Shown here piece after piece: positions 35,209 through 45,349 of a stretch of 64,000 nt of DNA. Positions within the stretch are counted from its first letter, which is position 1, and the number at the start of each line of letters is the position of its first letter. The translations under genes and the position numbers were made by a program. The notes beneath the pieces are model-generated. The model made no database searches. It saw only the letters and a program-made list of their open reading frames with translations, and was not told the DNA's origin. The stretch covers positions 124,001 through 188,000 of the forward strand of contig NZ_PYWL01000004.1 in assembly GCF_003049525.1 (NCBI RefSeq), written 5' to 3'. The DNA comes from Lysinibacillus fusiformis (GTDB lineage Bacteria > Bacillota > Bacilli > Bacillales_A > Planococcaceae).

Positions 35209-36642
35209 ATGGATAGAGTGGAATATATGATGAAAAGCCTGCAAAAAGCATTCTACCATTCCTCTGATTTGACAGTCAGACAGGTAGATTGGCATGAAGG
35301 CAATACAGCTATTTTATGCTTTTACGCTTCTCTTGTAGATGCTAAGGAAGTTCAAAAAGTTTTAGATACAATTTATGCACGTTTAGATACAGCAAAGCCT
35401 TTTTGGAGTGAAACATTAATTACGACATTAGAAAATTTTTCATTACCCCTTGCGATAGAGCGAGTTTGTCAGGGAGAAACCATCGTTATATTGCCTGATA
35501 CAGGAAAAATGCTGGCGCTTACTATAGTGAATGAAGTTCGACGTAACCTCGAAGAACCGAGTAGCGAAAGTATTTTACGTGGCTCTCATGAAGGTCTAAT
35601 TGAGCGTGTGGATACCAATTTAGCGTTAATACGTAGACGTATTAATAATCCTGCATTGGTCGTGAAATCATTTTCGATTGGCCAACAAACGAAATCAAAG
35701 GCGTATTATCTTTATATGGATGGGGTTATAAAGCCAGAGACATTACAAGAGATAGAGAAGCGGATTGCTGCTCTTCAAATTGATTATTTTTATAGCTCTG
35801 GTCAATTAAGTGATGCGCTAGAGGATTCTGTGTTATCTCCATTTCCGCAATTGTTAAATACCGAGCATCCAGATCGTGTAGTAGCCAATTTAGTGGAGGG
35901 TAAGGTTGTGGTCATGACGGATATTTCACCGACCGCATTTATTGCTCCTGTCACTTTTTTTTCATTCTATCAGACGCCAGATGATTATAATGGTCGAGTT
36001 GTAGTCGGTTCTTTTTATAAAATTGTTCGACTTCTGTCGTTTTTAACTGCCGTTTTTTTACCAGCCTTTTATATTGCCATTATAAGCTTTCATTTTGAAG
36101 TGCTACCATTGGAATTAAGTAATCAAGTGAAAAATGACGTAAATGATATTCCTTATCGACCGCTAATTGAAGCATTGATTCTAGAGATTATTATGGAATT
36201 GATTCGAGAGTCTAGCATTCGATTACCACAATCTGTAGGGCAGACAATTGGAATCGTAGGGGGATTAGTCATAGGGGATGCCATCGTCAGTGCGGGATTA
36301 GTTTCTAATTTAATGGTCATTGTTGTTGCATTAACGGCTATTTCCAGCTATGTTGTCCCGTCAGTCGAGATAAATAGTACTATTCGCATGATCCGTTTTC
36401 CGTTTATGGTACTAGCCTCTTTGTTTGGTTTTTTAGGGATTGTCGTAGGAGTTGTCATTTTACTCATTCATTTAATTAATTTAACGTCTTTAAAACAGCC
36501 TTATTTTTCACCTATCATTCCTTTTCAACCGAAGGCAGTGCTTAAAATTTTTCTACGCTGGCCGTTTATTAAACCGACCGTGCAAGTTACATCGTTTCAA
36601 CCACCAAAAGATGAGCAAACGAAAAACGAGGATACACCATGA
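35209..36642 (+). CDS. GerA-family germinant receptor subunit A
   Basis: 477 residues with AGAGGAGG before ATG. The large N-terminal soluble domain has GEGKVVVMTDISPTAFIAP-type GerA sequence (VEGKVVVMTDISPTAFIAPV). Membrane helices follow in the C-terminal 200 residues (FLTAVFLPAFYIAIISFHFE, QTIGIVGGLVIGDAIVSAGL). It sits in the spore inner membrane and with B and C subunits detects nutrients. First gene of an A-B-C operon; the 3' end overlaps gerB by ATGA. Confidence 0.93.
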   Translation: MDRVEYMMKSLQKAFYHSSDLTVRQVDWHEGNTAILCFYASLVDAKEVQKVLDTIYARLDTAKPFWSETLITTLENFSLPLAIERVCQGETIVILPDTGKMLALTIVNEVRRNLEEPSSESILRGSHEGLIERVDTNLALIRRRINNPALVVKSFSIGQQTKSKAYYLYMDGVIKPETLQEIEKRIAALQIDYFYSSGQLSDALEDSVLSPFPQLLNTEHPDRVVANLVEGKVVVMTDISPTAFIAPVTFFSFYQTPDDYNGRVVVGSFYKIVRLLSFLTAVFLPAFYIAIISFHFEVLPLELSNQVKNDVNDIPYRPLIEALILEIIMELIRESSIRLPQSVGQTIGIVGGLVIGDAIVSAGLVSNLMVIVVALTAISSYVVPSVEINSTIRMIRFPFMVLASLFGFLGIVVGVVILLIHLINLTSLKQPYFSPIIPFQPKAVLKIFLRWPFIKPTVQVTSFQPPKDEQTKNEDTP

Positions 36643-37667
36643 ATGTTTCCCTGACAAAGGCGCAGTTCTTTTTACTATTATTTATTTTTCAAACGGGTGT
36701 TGTCTACATCGCCTTTCAAACTCCTTTAATTATTTCCAGTAGAAATAGCTCATGGTTCATTTTTATTATAGCAAGTGTCATACATTATGGCCTACTCCTA
36801 TTTTTTGAACGGTATTACTCGTATTTCTATTTAAATGGTTTCTTTCGTTGGGTGTATCAAATCTATTGGCTACTAGTGACCGTTGTCTTTATTGCCTATA
36901 TGAGCTATGTTTTGGCATCGTGGGTGCTACCACAAACGCCCGAGTGGATTGTTGTTGTCATTATAGTAGCCCTTTCGTTATATGCCAACCTAAGTAGACC
37001 AGAAACGGTCATCAATATTGGTGTATTACTCATTCCCCTTATTTTTCTATTTGTGATTTTTCTCATGCTAACCATACCCGATTTAACGTGGAGTAATCTT
37101 TTTCCGATTGAATGGAATCATACAAAACAAATAGTAGCTGGCCTGATTCATAGTATCTATGCTTATTTTGGTATTGAAATGTACCTTATTTATCGCCCAT
37201 TTTTACAAAAAGATTTACAAGTAAAGGGAAGACCCTTATTGACCTATCAACTAGTCATATTCGTCTTTTACTTTATCTCGGTACTTTTTACGCAAATGTT
37301 TTTCTCTTTGGATGAAATTAATCTCATACCAGAACCCATTATGTATATTTTAAAATCACAGGAAGTCACATTTGTGAAGCGACTTGATATTTTTTTCGTC
37401 TATATTTGGCTTTCCTGGTCGATTGTTACTATTATGATTTATGGGCTATCTTTCAGAGTGCTTCATTTTATGAAACAAAAGAAGCATCCGAGAAGAAGTA
37501 TTATTGTGTATCATCTTTTCCTAGCCATTCTACCGCTTTTTGTCTTACATTTTCGAAGCATTGAGTTTATCAAAAATTCTTTACACTACGTATTCATCTT
37601 CTTTACTATTTTATTGCCTATAGTCATAATTGGTTGGAATAAATGGAGGGGAAAAAGTGTTTCGTAA
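36639..37667 (+). CDS. GerB-family germinant receptor permease subunit
   Basis: 342 residues with ten membrane helices, APC-superfamily fold (endospore germination permease). QFFLLLFIFQTGVVYIAFQT opens the first helix; LIFLFVIFLMLTIPDLTWSN and GIEMYLIYRPFLQKDLQVKG are family-like. It carries the germinant-binding site in this receptor class. Start overlaps the gerA stop by four bases and its end overlaps gerC by 11 bases, so the three are translated as one unit. Confidence 0.92.
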   Translation: MNVSLTKAQFFLLLFIFQTGVVYIAFQTPLIISSRNSSWFIFIIASVIHYGLLLFFERYYSYFYLNGFFRWVYQIYWLLVTVVFIAYMSYVLASWVLPQTPEWIVVVIIVALSLYANLSRPETVINIGVLLIPLIFLFVIFLMLTIPDLTWSNLFPIEWNHTKQIVAGLIHSIYAYFGIEMYLIYRPFLQKDLQVKGRPLLTYQLVIFVFYFISVLFTQMFFSLDEINLIPEPIMYILKSQEVTFVKRLDIFFVYIWLSWSIVTIMIYGLSFRVLHFMKQKKHPRRSIIVYHLFLAILPLFVLHFRSIEFIKNSLHYVFIFFTILLPIVIIGWNKWRGKSVS

Positions 37668-38733
37668 AGGAATTGTAATGGTCCTGTCGATGTTACTGCT
37701 AGCTGGCTGCTGGGATGAAAGACTTTATAAAAACTCTTCCGTTGTGACGCTTGTTGGGATAGAAGGTTATGTTGGAACGTATAAAGGGTATTATGCCTAT
37801 CCAACTTCAATGACTCAAGTAACGGAAATTATCGAGGCTGAAGGGTTATCACCTCGTGAAGTGCGGACAAATGCCAATTTAAAAGTGGAGCAAACACTTG
37901 ATTTATCGGAGCTATCAACAATTCTGATTTCCGATCGTACGGCGAGGGAGTCCATCTTTGAACTATTGGATATATATTTTCGGGACCCTCAAAATCCTAT
38001 ATCTATCAAAATCGCGCTTACTGATGGTGATGTTAAACCGTTTGTAGATTTGACAAAAGATCTTGCCGGTAGCGCGGGGAGCTATTATCAGCGATTTATC
38101 GAAAGTTCAGAGGATAATACCTATTTTCCAAAGATCGATTTGCAAGTAGTGGGTTCTATGCTTTTGGATCAGACCATTGATATTGCTCTGCCTTATTTTC
38201 AACTTAGTGAAGATAAAAAGCATGCGGTGGCAGGGGGCTTAGCTATATTTTCGGGACGAAGCTTTACCGGCACTGTCTTAACACCATCCCAATCCTTAAC
38301 GATGCTGCTATTAATGAATAAAAAAAGTAAAGCAGCACGAATGAGCTATCTGTGGCAAAATGATGGGAAGGTCAATCCAATTACAGTTGATGTGTTAAAG
38401 GTGAAGCGTAAATGGACTGTCAATGAGGAATTACGAACAATAGATATGAGTTATACCATTGATGTGGAGGTTGAAGAATTTCCGCACGATCATTTATATA
38501 AGGATGAAATTTTTCAAGACGTACAACAAATGATAGAGGAAAACATGCAAGCTGAGTTTGAGGAAGTCTTGCGGATTCTTCAAAATCAAAAGTCTGATAC
38601 ATTAGGGATTGGTCGTCATATTCGGGCGTATCATCCAAACATGTTTAAGGAAGATTGGCATACCGAATTCTCCTCTTTATTACTCAAACCGAAAGTGGAA
38701 GTAAAAATCATTCGAACAGGAGTTTTACGTTAA
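37657..38733 (+). CDS. Ger(x)C germinant receptor lipoprotein subunit
   Basis: 358 residues from GTG 37657, with GGAGGGG upstream inside gerB. Lipobox MLLLAGCWDE, then the GerC body (SVVTLVGIEGYVGTYKGYYA; ANLKVEQTLDLSELSTILIS). It ends with a normal-looking C-terminus (RHIRAYHPNMFKEDWHTEFS), unlike the frameshifted orphan GerC at 13066. A strong bidirectional terminator follows. Confidence 0.92.
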   Translation: MFRKGIVMVLSMLLLAGCWDERLYKNSSVVTLVGIEGYVGTYKGYYAYPTSMTQVTEIIEAEGLSPREVRTNANLKVEQTLDLSELSTILISDRTARESIFELLDIYFRDPQNPISIKIALTDGDVKPFVDLTKDLAGSAGSYYQRFIESSEDNTYFPKIDLQVVGSMLLDQTIDIALPYFQLSEDKKHAVAGGLAIFSGRSFTGTVLTPSQSLTMLLLMNKKSKAARMSYLWQNDGKVNPITVDVLKVKRKWTVNEELRTIDMSYTIDVEVEEFPHDHLYKDEIFQDVQQMIEENMQAEFEEVLRILQNQKSDTLGIGRHIRAYHPNMFKEDWHTEFSSLLLKPKVEVKIIRTGVLR

Positions 38734-38735
38734 AA

Positions 38736-38773
38736 AAATCGCCTTTCCTAGAACAATGGAAAAGGCGATTTTT
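38736..38773. terminator. Bidirectional terminator between gerC and the MATE gene
   Basis: AAAAATCGCCTTT pairs with AAAGGCGATTTTT; A-run and T-run on either side. Confidence 0.88.
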
Positions 38774-38774
38774 A

Positions 38775-40124
38775 TTATGCAACAGTCATTCTTTTTTGAA
38801 CAAGTAGCAAGCGAATCAATAGCGTAGCAGCGCCAGTAGTCAATCCTGCGACGAGTCCGATCCAATAGCCAAAAGGCCCTAAATCTGTATGGGTCGCAAG
38901 CAAATAACCAACTGGTAAACCAATTACCCAGTAAGAAATAATAGCCATAATAAATGTTATCATCACATCTTTATAGCCTCTTAAAGCTCCTTGCACAGGG
39001 GCTTGGATAGAATCAGATAGCTGAAAAATAGCGGCAAATACTAAAAATTGCACAGCATATTCAATTACGTTGCTATCTGTCGTATACATATGCGCAACAG
39101 GTTCACGCAAAATAAAGAGTATACAAGCAGAAATAAAGCTAAAGACAATGGCAGTACCAACACAAAGATAACTATACGTACGTGCATCCCTCATGCGACC
39201 GGCACCAATCTCAAAGCCTACTAATATCGTGACACCCATTGAAATACTTAGAGGTACCATATAAAGGAGGGAAGTGAAATTAATCGCAATCTGATGGGCT
39301 GCGATGATGGTTGTGCTAAAATTACTCATCATCATGGTGACGGCCGAAAAGATACTTGTTTCTGCGAAGAGTGAAATGCCTATCGGTACACCAATTAGCA
39401 AAATTTCCTTCCATTGTAGCCATGAAGGCTTGCGCCAATTGTGAAACATCCGGAAGCGTTCGAAAGGCACTCGTTTTGCGATAATCCAAGCTGTAATGAA
39501 GAAAATCAGCCAGTAAGTAATGGCTGTGGCTACGCCTGCTCCGATCCCACCAAGCTCAGGTGATCCGAATTTTCCGAAAATAAAGATGTAATTTAATACG
39601 ATATTTATCGGTGTTGTCATTAAGGTAATGATCATTGTGACACGTGTTTGTCCTAGTGCATCAATGAAACAACGCATAACAAAAAATAAAAATAGTGGCA
39701 AAAGACCAGCGCACATCGCATAGATGTAGCCCTTTGCTATATTATGTACAGATGTTTCTAAGCTCATCTTGCTAAGTATCCAATCGATGCCAAAGAAAAG
39801 TCCAATGAAAATAATGACGGACAGTGTAATGGCTACATAAATGCCTTGCTGAACAGCCTTTTTAGCATCCATTTCCTTTTTTGCCCCTACAAGCTGGGAG
39901 ACAATCGGTGTAATGGCTAGGAGAATGCCCGATAGTCCAGTATAAATAGGCATCCAGATGGAGGAACCAATCGATACGCCTGCTAAATCCGCCGTCCCAT
40001 AGCGACTTGACATTAACACATCAAAAAAAGAAACGAGGTAGATAGCTACTTGGGTTACTAAAATAGGGATGATCATTTTTAAAAGTAGTGCGTATTTTTC
40101 TTTCAAAGTGGATGTTTGATACAT
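38775..40124 (-). CDS. MATE-family efflux transporter (NorM-like)
   Basis: 449 residues from ATG 40124 (GAAGGAAG eight bases upstream, not from 40166). Twelve membrane helices; MIIPILVTQVAIYLVSFFDV and MSSRYGTADLAGVSIGSSIW begin the N-terminal half, and GVPIGISLFAETSIFSAVTM the second. NorM-type members exchange cations for drugs. It differs clearly from the MATE pump at 14505, so this is a second subfamily and not a recent duplicate. Monocistronic. Confidence 0.9.
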   Translation of the reverse strand: MYQTSTLKEKYALLLKMIIPILVTQVAIYLVSFFDVLMSSRYGTADLAGVSIGSSIWMPIYTGLSGILLAITPIVSQLVGAKKEMDAKKAVQQGIYVAITLSVIIFIGLFFGIDWILSKMSLETSVHNIAKGYIYAMCAGLLPLFLFFVMRCFIDALGQTRVTMIITLMTTPINIVLNYIFIFGKFGSPELGGIGAGVATAITYWLIFFITAWIIAKRVPFERFRMFHNWRKPSWLQWKEILLIGVPIGISLFAETSIFSAVTMMMSNFSTTIIAAHQIAINFTSLLYMVPLSISMGVTILVGFEIGAGRMRDARTYSYLCVGTAIVFSFISACILFILREPVAHMYTTDSNVIEYAVQFLVFAAIFQLSDSIQAPVQGALRGYKDVMITFIMAIISYWVIGLPVGYLLATHTDLGPFGYWIGLVAGLTTGAATLLIRLLLVQKRMTVA

Positions 40125-40294
40125 GTATGATACTTCCTTCATTAACATAATGAACAAGTATAGCATATGTAAAGAGAGAAAAGCTGAAAATTTATTGCTT
40201 CATCTATATCTTTTCGTCGGCATATAGTAAAATAGAACACTGTACACAAAAAGTAGTCTACCTACAATGTTTTTTAAGGAATAGGAGAATTCAT

Positions 40295-41371
40295 GTGAAA
40301 CAACAAACAATCATTTTAACCGGTGGTGGGACAGCTGGCCATGTATCGTTAAACCAAGCGATACTCCCGTCTTTACTTGAACTAGGTTATGATGTCCACT
40401 ATATTGGCTCAGAACAAGGTATTGAAAAAGAATTAATTGGTGAGACGTTCCCTAATGTGCCGTTTTATGGCATTGCAAGTGGTAAATTGCGTCGTTACTT
40501 TTCGATGAAAAATTTTACAGATCCATTTAAGGTGCTTGCTGGAATGATGCAGGCTTTTCGTATTATCAAAAAAGTAAAGCCGCAAGTCGTATTTTCAAAA
40601 GGGGGCTTTGTTTCTGTCCCTGTTGTCATGGCAGCCAAGCTGGCGGGTGTTCCAGTCGTAATCCATGAATCAGATGTGACACCTGGGCTTGCCAATAAAA
40701 TAGCTTTACCTTTTGCCTCTCATGTGTTTACCATTTTTGAAGAAACACTGAAGCATTTACCAAGTGACAAAGCAACTTGTACAGGTTCCATCATTCGTCC
40801 TGAGTTGTTGAAAGGGGAAAGAGCAAAAGGATTAGCATACTGTGGCTTTACAACATTAAAGCCTGTTTTACTTGTCATGGGTGGTAGCTTAGGCTCAGTT
40901 GTTCTGAATGATGCCCTTCGAAAAAATTTACCAGAGCTGTTAAAACAGTTTTACGTGATTCATTTATGTGGAAAAGGAAACTATGATGAGTCGTTAGAAT
41001 CATTGTCCGGCTACAAACAATTTGAATATGTGACGACGGAGCTGCCTGATTTAATGCATGCAGCAGACTTCATTGTGTCTCGAGCGGGATCAAACTCTAT
41101 TTTTGAGTTTTTAGCACTTCATAAACCAATGCTTTTGGTGCCTTTATCTGCCCAAAAAAGCCGTGGTGATCAAATATTAAATGCCAATTTATTTAAAAAG
41201 CAGGGCTATGCAGAAGTGTTACAGGAAGAAGCTTTAACAAAGGAATCCTTTATGAAGTCTGTTTATACACTAACAGGGCGTAAAGAGGAAATGGTTGAAA
41301 CGATGTCCAAAACTCAAAAACCAAAAACGCCTGACGAGATGGCGTCATTAATTTTGAACTATCAAAAATAA
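40295..41371 (+). CDS. MurG-type UDP-GlcNAc:lipid-I N-acetylglucosaminyltransferase (paralogue)
   Basis: 358 residues from GTG 40295 (ATAGGAG upstream). Two Rossmann domains: GGGTAGHVSLNQAILPSLLE at the N-terminus, GGFVSVPVVMAAKLAGVPVV with HESDVTPGLANKIA in the middle, and SRAGSNSIFEFLALHKPMLL in the C-terminal donor site. All are MurG hallmarks. It stands alone, outside any mur/div cluster, so it is probably a second MurG. Role in vegetative or spore wall synthesis is an inference. Confidence 0.85.
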   Translation: MKQQTIILTGGGTAGHVSLNQAILPSLLELGYDVHYIGSEQGIEKELIGETFPNVPFYGIASGKLRRYFSMKNFTDPFKVLAGMMQAFRIIKKVKPQVVFSKGGFVSVPVVMAAKLAGVPVVIHESDVTPGLANKIALPFASHVFTIFEETLKHLPSDKATCTGSIIRPELLKGERAKGLAYCGFTTLKPVLLVMGGSLGSVVLNDALRKNLPELLKQFYVIHLCGKGNYDESLESLSGYKQFEYVTTELPDLMHAADFIVSRAGSNSIFEFLALHKPMLLVPLSAQKSRGDQILNANLFKKQGYAEVLQEEALTKESFMKSVYTLTGRKEEMVETMSKTQKPKTPDEMASLILNYQK

Positions 41372-41383
41372 AAGTCATTAAAA

Positions 41384-41424
41384 AAGCTATGAGGGATGTC
41401 GATGATGACAACACCTCATAGCTT
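41384..41424. terminator. Bidirectional terminator
   Basis: AAGCTATGAGG pairs with CCTCATAGCTT around 19 bases, between the MurG-type gene and the convergent GNAT gene. Confidence 0.78.
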
Positions 41425-41441
41425 CTCTTATTTTAATAGGC

Positions 41442-41990
41442 TTACATTGCTTGTTCTTCGCCTTCTTGCATTTCATAAGCAGTTGTTAAGTAGAATAAAT
41501 CTTTTGGAATTTTAAATAGATCAAATTGTGCCATACCACTATTTACTTGAGCTAACAAAGTTGGATGACTTTCATTAGCGCTCACTATATAGGGTAATTT
41601 TAACGCAGCACGCTGTGATTTTATATTTTCAACACGAATACGGAGGAATACCGTATGGAAATTATAATCAAAAAATAACTCATTCAAAAAAAGCATTTTT
41701 GCCTTTTGATTGTAGCCTTTTCCTTGGTAAGGGAGTCCAATCCACGTTCCTAAAAAACCTGCACCGTCCTCAACATCGTGTATACTAATGGTGCCGATTG
41801 GTTGACCCCAGTCATCAGTGATGGTCCTCGAGATAGCGAGTCCTCTCGCTTCCTCTTCGATCAGTTGCTTTGTCATAAACCAGTATTCATCAGCGGATGT
41901 GGCTTTCTGACGGACAAAAGGGAATACAGAAGGGTGTGATAATAGTTCATAAAGCTCTGTACATTCATGCAGGTCTCGATGTTTAAGCAT
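41442..41990 (-). CDS. GNAT-family N-acetyltransferase (RimJ/RimL-like)
   Basis: 182 residues after AAAGGAGG. GTISIHDVEDGAGFLGTWIG, then LPYQGKGYNQKAKMLFLNEL (motif A), and TVFLRIRVENIKSQRAALKL give the RimJ/L-type pattern used for N-terminal or small-molecule acetylation. The C-terminal ~45 residues (VNSGMAQFDLFKIPKDLFYL) replace the usual ending. Substrate unknown; monocistronic. Confidence 0.8.
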   Translation of the reverse strand: MLKHRDLHECTELYELLSHPSVFPFVRQKATSADEYWFMTKQLIEEEARGLAISRTITDDWGQPIGTISIHDVEDGAGFLGTWIGLPYQGKGYNQKAKMLFLNELFFDYNFHTVFLRIRVENIKSQRAALKLPYIVSANESHPTLLAQVNSGMAQFDLFKIPKDLFYLTTAYEMQEGEEQAM

Positions 41991-42530
41991 ACGAAACGCC
42001 TCCTTTACTAGGGTAGTTAAAACAATTCCGTTGAAGCATAAAGAAGAAAACTAAAATTCGTACTGGAATTAAAACCCAAAGAACTAGACGTTATAACTAT
42101 GATATTCCATAATCTCCCGCTGTCTTACTGATTTCGACCATACCGAAAAAAGACTAGTTTTTTAAATATAATATAACATGCTAGCTGTTTCATGCAATCA
42201 TTTTGCTCGTGAAAAACAAAATTTTTAGTTTAATAGTCAGTAAATTCTGATAAATGAATAGAAATATTCAATTTATTTTACATATTTAAAATTAAGTAAA
42301 TCATATCACTTTTATCTATTATTAATCAATTGTATGAAACTTTAGTAGTATATTTTTATGTTTAAATAGCTAAATTATCAAAAATATCCTTAAAAGGATA
42401 TAATTTATCTAATTCTAGAAAGGAAATTTTTTATTTTTATGTTATAATAATAGAATTAGTTTTTACGTATAATTAAGCATATACATAGTTTTTTATTATG
42501 ATGGCAATGGCCTTTTCTGGAGGTGACAGT
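41991..42530. other. AT-rich gap before the PAS-GGDEF gene
   Basis: About 500 bases, very AT-rich from 42180, with no open frame bearing a ribosome site. TTATAATAATAG near 42440 could be a -10 region for the PAS-GGDEF gene. No structured RNA recognised. Confidence 0.35.
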
Positions 42531-44558
42531 ATGGAGTATCTTTTAAGCGAAGATTTTTTTAATGAATTATTTATTGGCAATGATTTTGTTTTTCTTATGA
42601 AAAAAGTAGAGGAAGATTTTCAATATATTCGCTTAAACTATGCAGCTCGAGAACTGTTATCGATCGATGTAATTGGAAAAATGCTTTCCGCAGTTACCTC
42701 AAATCGAAATTTTTCGATCATTCAGAAAAACTATCATCATGCAATTGCAGAACATATACAGGTTGACTATGTAGATTATGCATATGTGCAGTCGGAGGTT
42801 CGTAAATATGAAACAACTGTACGCCCATTGCACTATAACCAAGAAGACTATGTTTTAGCAATTACCAAGGAAATTCACTATGATCGTAGTATTGAAGATA
42901 AATTTTTGTTTATGCGGTCCATGTTCGACCATGCCTTTTTTTCGACCGTTGTATTATCAGCTGAAGGTATGATTTATGAAGTGAATTCAAGCTTTATGAA
43001 AGATTTTCAATTAGATAATGAAGCCGTCAAACAAAAAATGTTTATTGATTTACCGATTGTTCCAAAAGAAGAAGTGCAGCAAATTAAATTGTATTTACAA
43101 CAAGCGGCTAGTGGAGAAAACGTGAATGAAAAGTTTGTGAAATTGCTTACGTTGGACCAGCAAGAACGCATGTATTTACTGTCACTATCGCCTGTCATGC
43201 AGGAGGACAATTCCTTTGCAATCTTTCTTATTATGCAGGATTTCACACAGTTCACCTTGCAAAAGGCCGAACTACGGTCGAAATCTCATGGCTTTGAAGT
43301 GTTTAAATCGGCATTAAATTCAGCTACGGCCATAGCTATTTTAGATAGTGCAGGCCATATTTCAGAAGTGAGTGAGATGTTTTTACAAGCTTCAGGTTAC
43401 ACGGAAGAGGAATTAATTGGGCAGTCTTATGCACTACTTAAGCCTCGGTACCAAACACAAAATTTTTTACAATTAATCAATGACAAACTTGCTAGTGGAG
43501 AGATCTGGCGGGGAGAGCTGTGCTATCGCACAAAATATCATGCTGATTATTGGGTGGAGGCAACCATTGTTCCATTAAAAAATGAATTTGGTCAGATTGA
43601 ACAAATTTTAACCATTAACTATGATATTACAGACAAGAAAAGAATGTTCACAGAATTAAAAAATATTGAACGTACTTTCCGTCTCATTACGGAAAATACG
43701 AATGATTTAATTGTTATTACGAATGAGGATGGAATCATTATTTATACGTCACCATCCTATGAAATATATTTAGGCTATGAAAATGGGGAGCTACAAGGTC
43801 AGTTTTACAGTGCCATTATTGATACAGAAAGCCAGCATGAATGGCAAACATTTTTAAATAACTTTACTGGTCAAACAGATACTCAGTTCGAACTTTTGCT
43901 GAAGGCAAAGGACGGCACACCTATTTGGACAGAAGGGAATGTCACGGTGGTCCATGATCCTGATCGAGAAAAAGTTTCTCAAATTATGATGGTGTCCCGT
44001 GAAATTACCCATCGTAAAGAAAGGGAAAATGATTTGCTTTATCTTGCCTATCATGATTCTTTAACACAACTGCCCAATCGCCGTTATTTACAAAATGAGT
44101 TTCCGACAATATTGGCAGAGGCCGACGAAAACAATGCAAGTGTAGCGATGCTTTATTTGGATGGTGATGATTTTAAAGCTGTCAATGATCGCTTTGGCCA
44201 TGATACAGGAGATGCGTTTATTCAGAGCTTTGGTCACGCTTTGAGCAAAACCGTTCGAAGTCATGATATCGTTATTCGAATAGGAGGCGACGAGTTTCTC
44301 GTCATCCTAACAGGTTTAACAAGGGAAATTGATAAAAGGCATAGTCAAATTATGCATATTATTCGTCGCATTCGTGATGAATTAGCAGCGGGCTGGATGA
44401 TTGAGGATCATCAGTTCACACCAACTGCTTCAATAGGAATTTCCTACTATCCAGATCATGCCCAAACATTGGATGAATTAATGGATTTGGCTGATCAAGC
44501 TTTATATAAATCAAAAGAAGCTGGGAAAAATAATCTCTTTATTTCGGAAGCTCATTAA
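42531..44558 (+). CDS. PAS-domain diguanylate cyclase (GGDEF)
   Basis: 675 residues from ATG 42531 (GGAGGTG upstream). Soluble. Three or four PAS-type domains (for example ATAIAILDSAGHISEVSEMF and NTNDLIVITNEDGIIIYTSP, each closing with a PAC-like DITDKKR or EITHRKE) precede a GGDEF domain. The active site IRIGGDEF is intact, and RSHD five residues upstream fits the inhibitory I-site, so c-di-GMP synthesis with product inhibition is expected. No EAL domain. Own promoter and terminator. Confidence 0.9.
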   Translation: MEYLLSEDFFNELFIGNDFVFLMKKVEEDFQYIRLNYAARELLSIDVIGKMLSAVTSNRNFSIIQKNYHHAIAEHIQVDYVDYAYVQSEVRKYETTVRPLHYNQEDYVLAITKEIHYDRSIEDKFLFMRSMFDHAFFSTVVLSAEGMIYEVNSSFMKDFQLDNEAVKQKMFIDLPIVPKEEVQQIKLYLQQAASGENVNEKFVKLLTLDQQERMYLLSLSPVMQEDNSFAIFLIMQDFTQFTLQKAELRSKSHGFEVFKSALNSATAIAILDSAGHISEVSEMFLQASGYTEEELIGQSYALLKPRYQTQNFLQLINDKLASGEIWRGELCYRTKYHADYWVEATIVPLKNEFGQIEQILTINYDITDKKRMFTELKNIERTFRLITENTNDLIVITNEDGIIIYTSPSYEIYLGYENGELQGQFYSAIIDTESQHEWQTFLNNFTGQTDTQFELLLKAKDGTPIWTEGNVTVVHDPDREKVSQIMMVSREITHRKERENDLLYLAYHDSLTQLPNRRYLQNEFPTILAEADENNASVAMLYLDGDDFKAVNDRFGHDTGDAFIQSFGHALSKTVRSHDIVIRIGGDEFLVILTGLTREIDKRHSQIMHIIRRIRDELAAGWMIEDHQFTPTASIGISYYPDHAQTLDELMDLADQALYKSKEAGKNNLFISEAH

Positions 44559-44566
44559 AAAAGTCT

Positions 44567-44600
44567 GTCCACAAGTTATTCCTTGTGAGACAGACTTTTT
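44567..44600 (+). terminator. Terminator of the PAS-GGDEF gene
   Basis: AAAAGTCTGTC pairs with GACAGACTTTT, with inner ACAAG/CTTGT, followed by T residues. Confidence 0.85.
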
Positions 44601-44671
44601 ATTTGATGTTATGCTATAACAGTATAGGGATAAAAATCCTGCATCGTTATTTCGGAATAGAGGGTGATTAT

Positions 44672-45349
44672 GTGCCTAAGAAAATATTAGTAGTGGAAGA
44701 TGAAAAGCATATTGCACGTTTTGTTGAGCTAGAGCTACAGCATGAAGGCTATGACGTGACGGTTGCCTTTGAAGGGCGTGAGGGGCTATCTTTAGCAACA
44801 ATTGAAGCATTTGATGTGCTATTACTTGACGTGATGCTACCGGGCATCAATGGTATTGAAATTTGTCGGCGAGTTAGGACACAATCTCAAGTACCTATTA
44901 TTTTAATAACGGCAAGAGACGCTGTTATGGATCGTGTAGCTGGCCTTGATGCTGGAGCAGATGACTACATCGTCAAGCCATTTGCGATCGAAGAACTATT
45001 AGCAAGAATTCGAACGATTTTACGTCGTGCAACAACACAAGAGCCAGCAAATAGTGAATTTTTGAGTTTACGTGATATTGAGATAGATATCGCAGCCTAT
45101 GAAGTTTTCGTGCAAGGGAATAAACTTGACCTTACAAAGACAGAATATGATTTACTGAAACTATTAATCGAACACAAAAATAGAGTTTGTACACGCGAGC
45201 ATATTCTAACATCTGTATGGGGCTACGATACAGATATAGAGACCAATGTGGTAGATGTGTATATACGTCATTTACGGACGAAGCTCCCAGGTGATACGAA
45301 TGCCTATATTGAAACGGTTCGAGGTGTTGGGTATGTGATGCGGGAATGA
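44672..45349 (+). CDS. OmpR-family response regulator (ArlR-like)
   Basis: 225 residues from GTG 44672, with AGAGGGTGA upstream; the longer frame to 44585 passes through the previous terminator. Receiver: VVEDEKHIARFVELELQHEG, phospho-Asp in LLLDVMLPGINGIE, Lys in DYIVKPFA. DNA-binding winged helix: LTKTEYDLLKLLIEHKNRVC ... VDVYIRHLRTKL, YIETVRGVGYVM. Stop overlaps the kinase start by ATGA. Confidence 0.92.
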   Translation: MPKKILVVEDEKHIARFVELELQHEGYDVTVAFEGREGLSLATIEAFDVLLLDVMLPGINGIEICRRVRTQSQVPIILITARDAVMDRVAGLDAGADDYIVKPFAIEELLARIRTILRRATTQEPANSEFLSLRDIEIDIAAYEVFVQGNKLDLTKTEYDLLKLLIEHKNRVCTREHILTSVWGYDTDIETNVVDVYIRHLRTKLPGDTNAYIETVRGVGYVMRE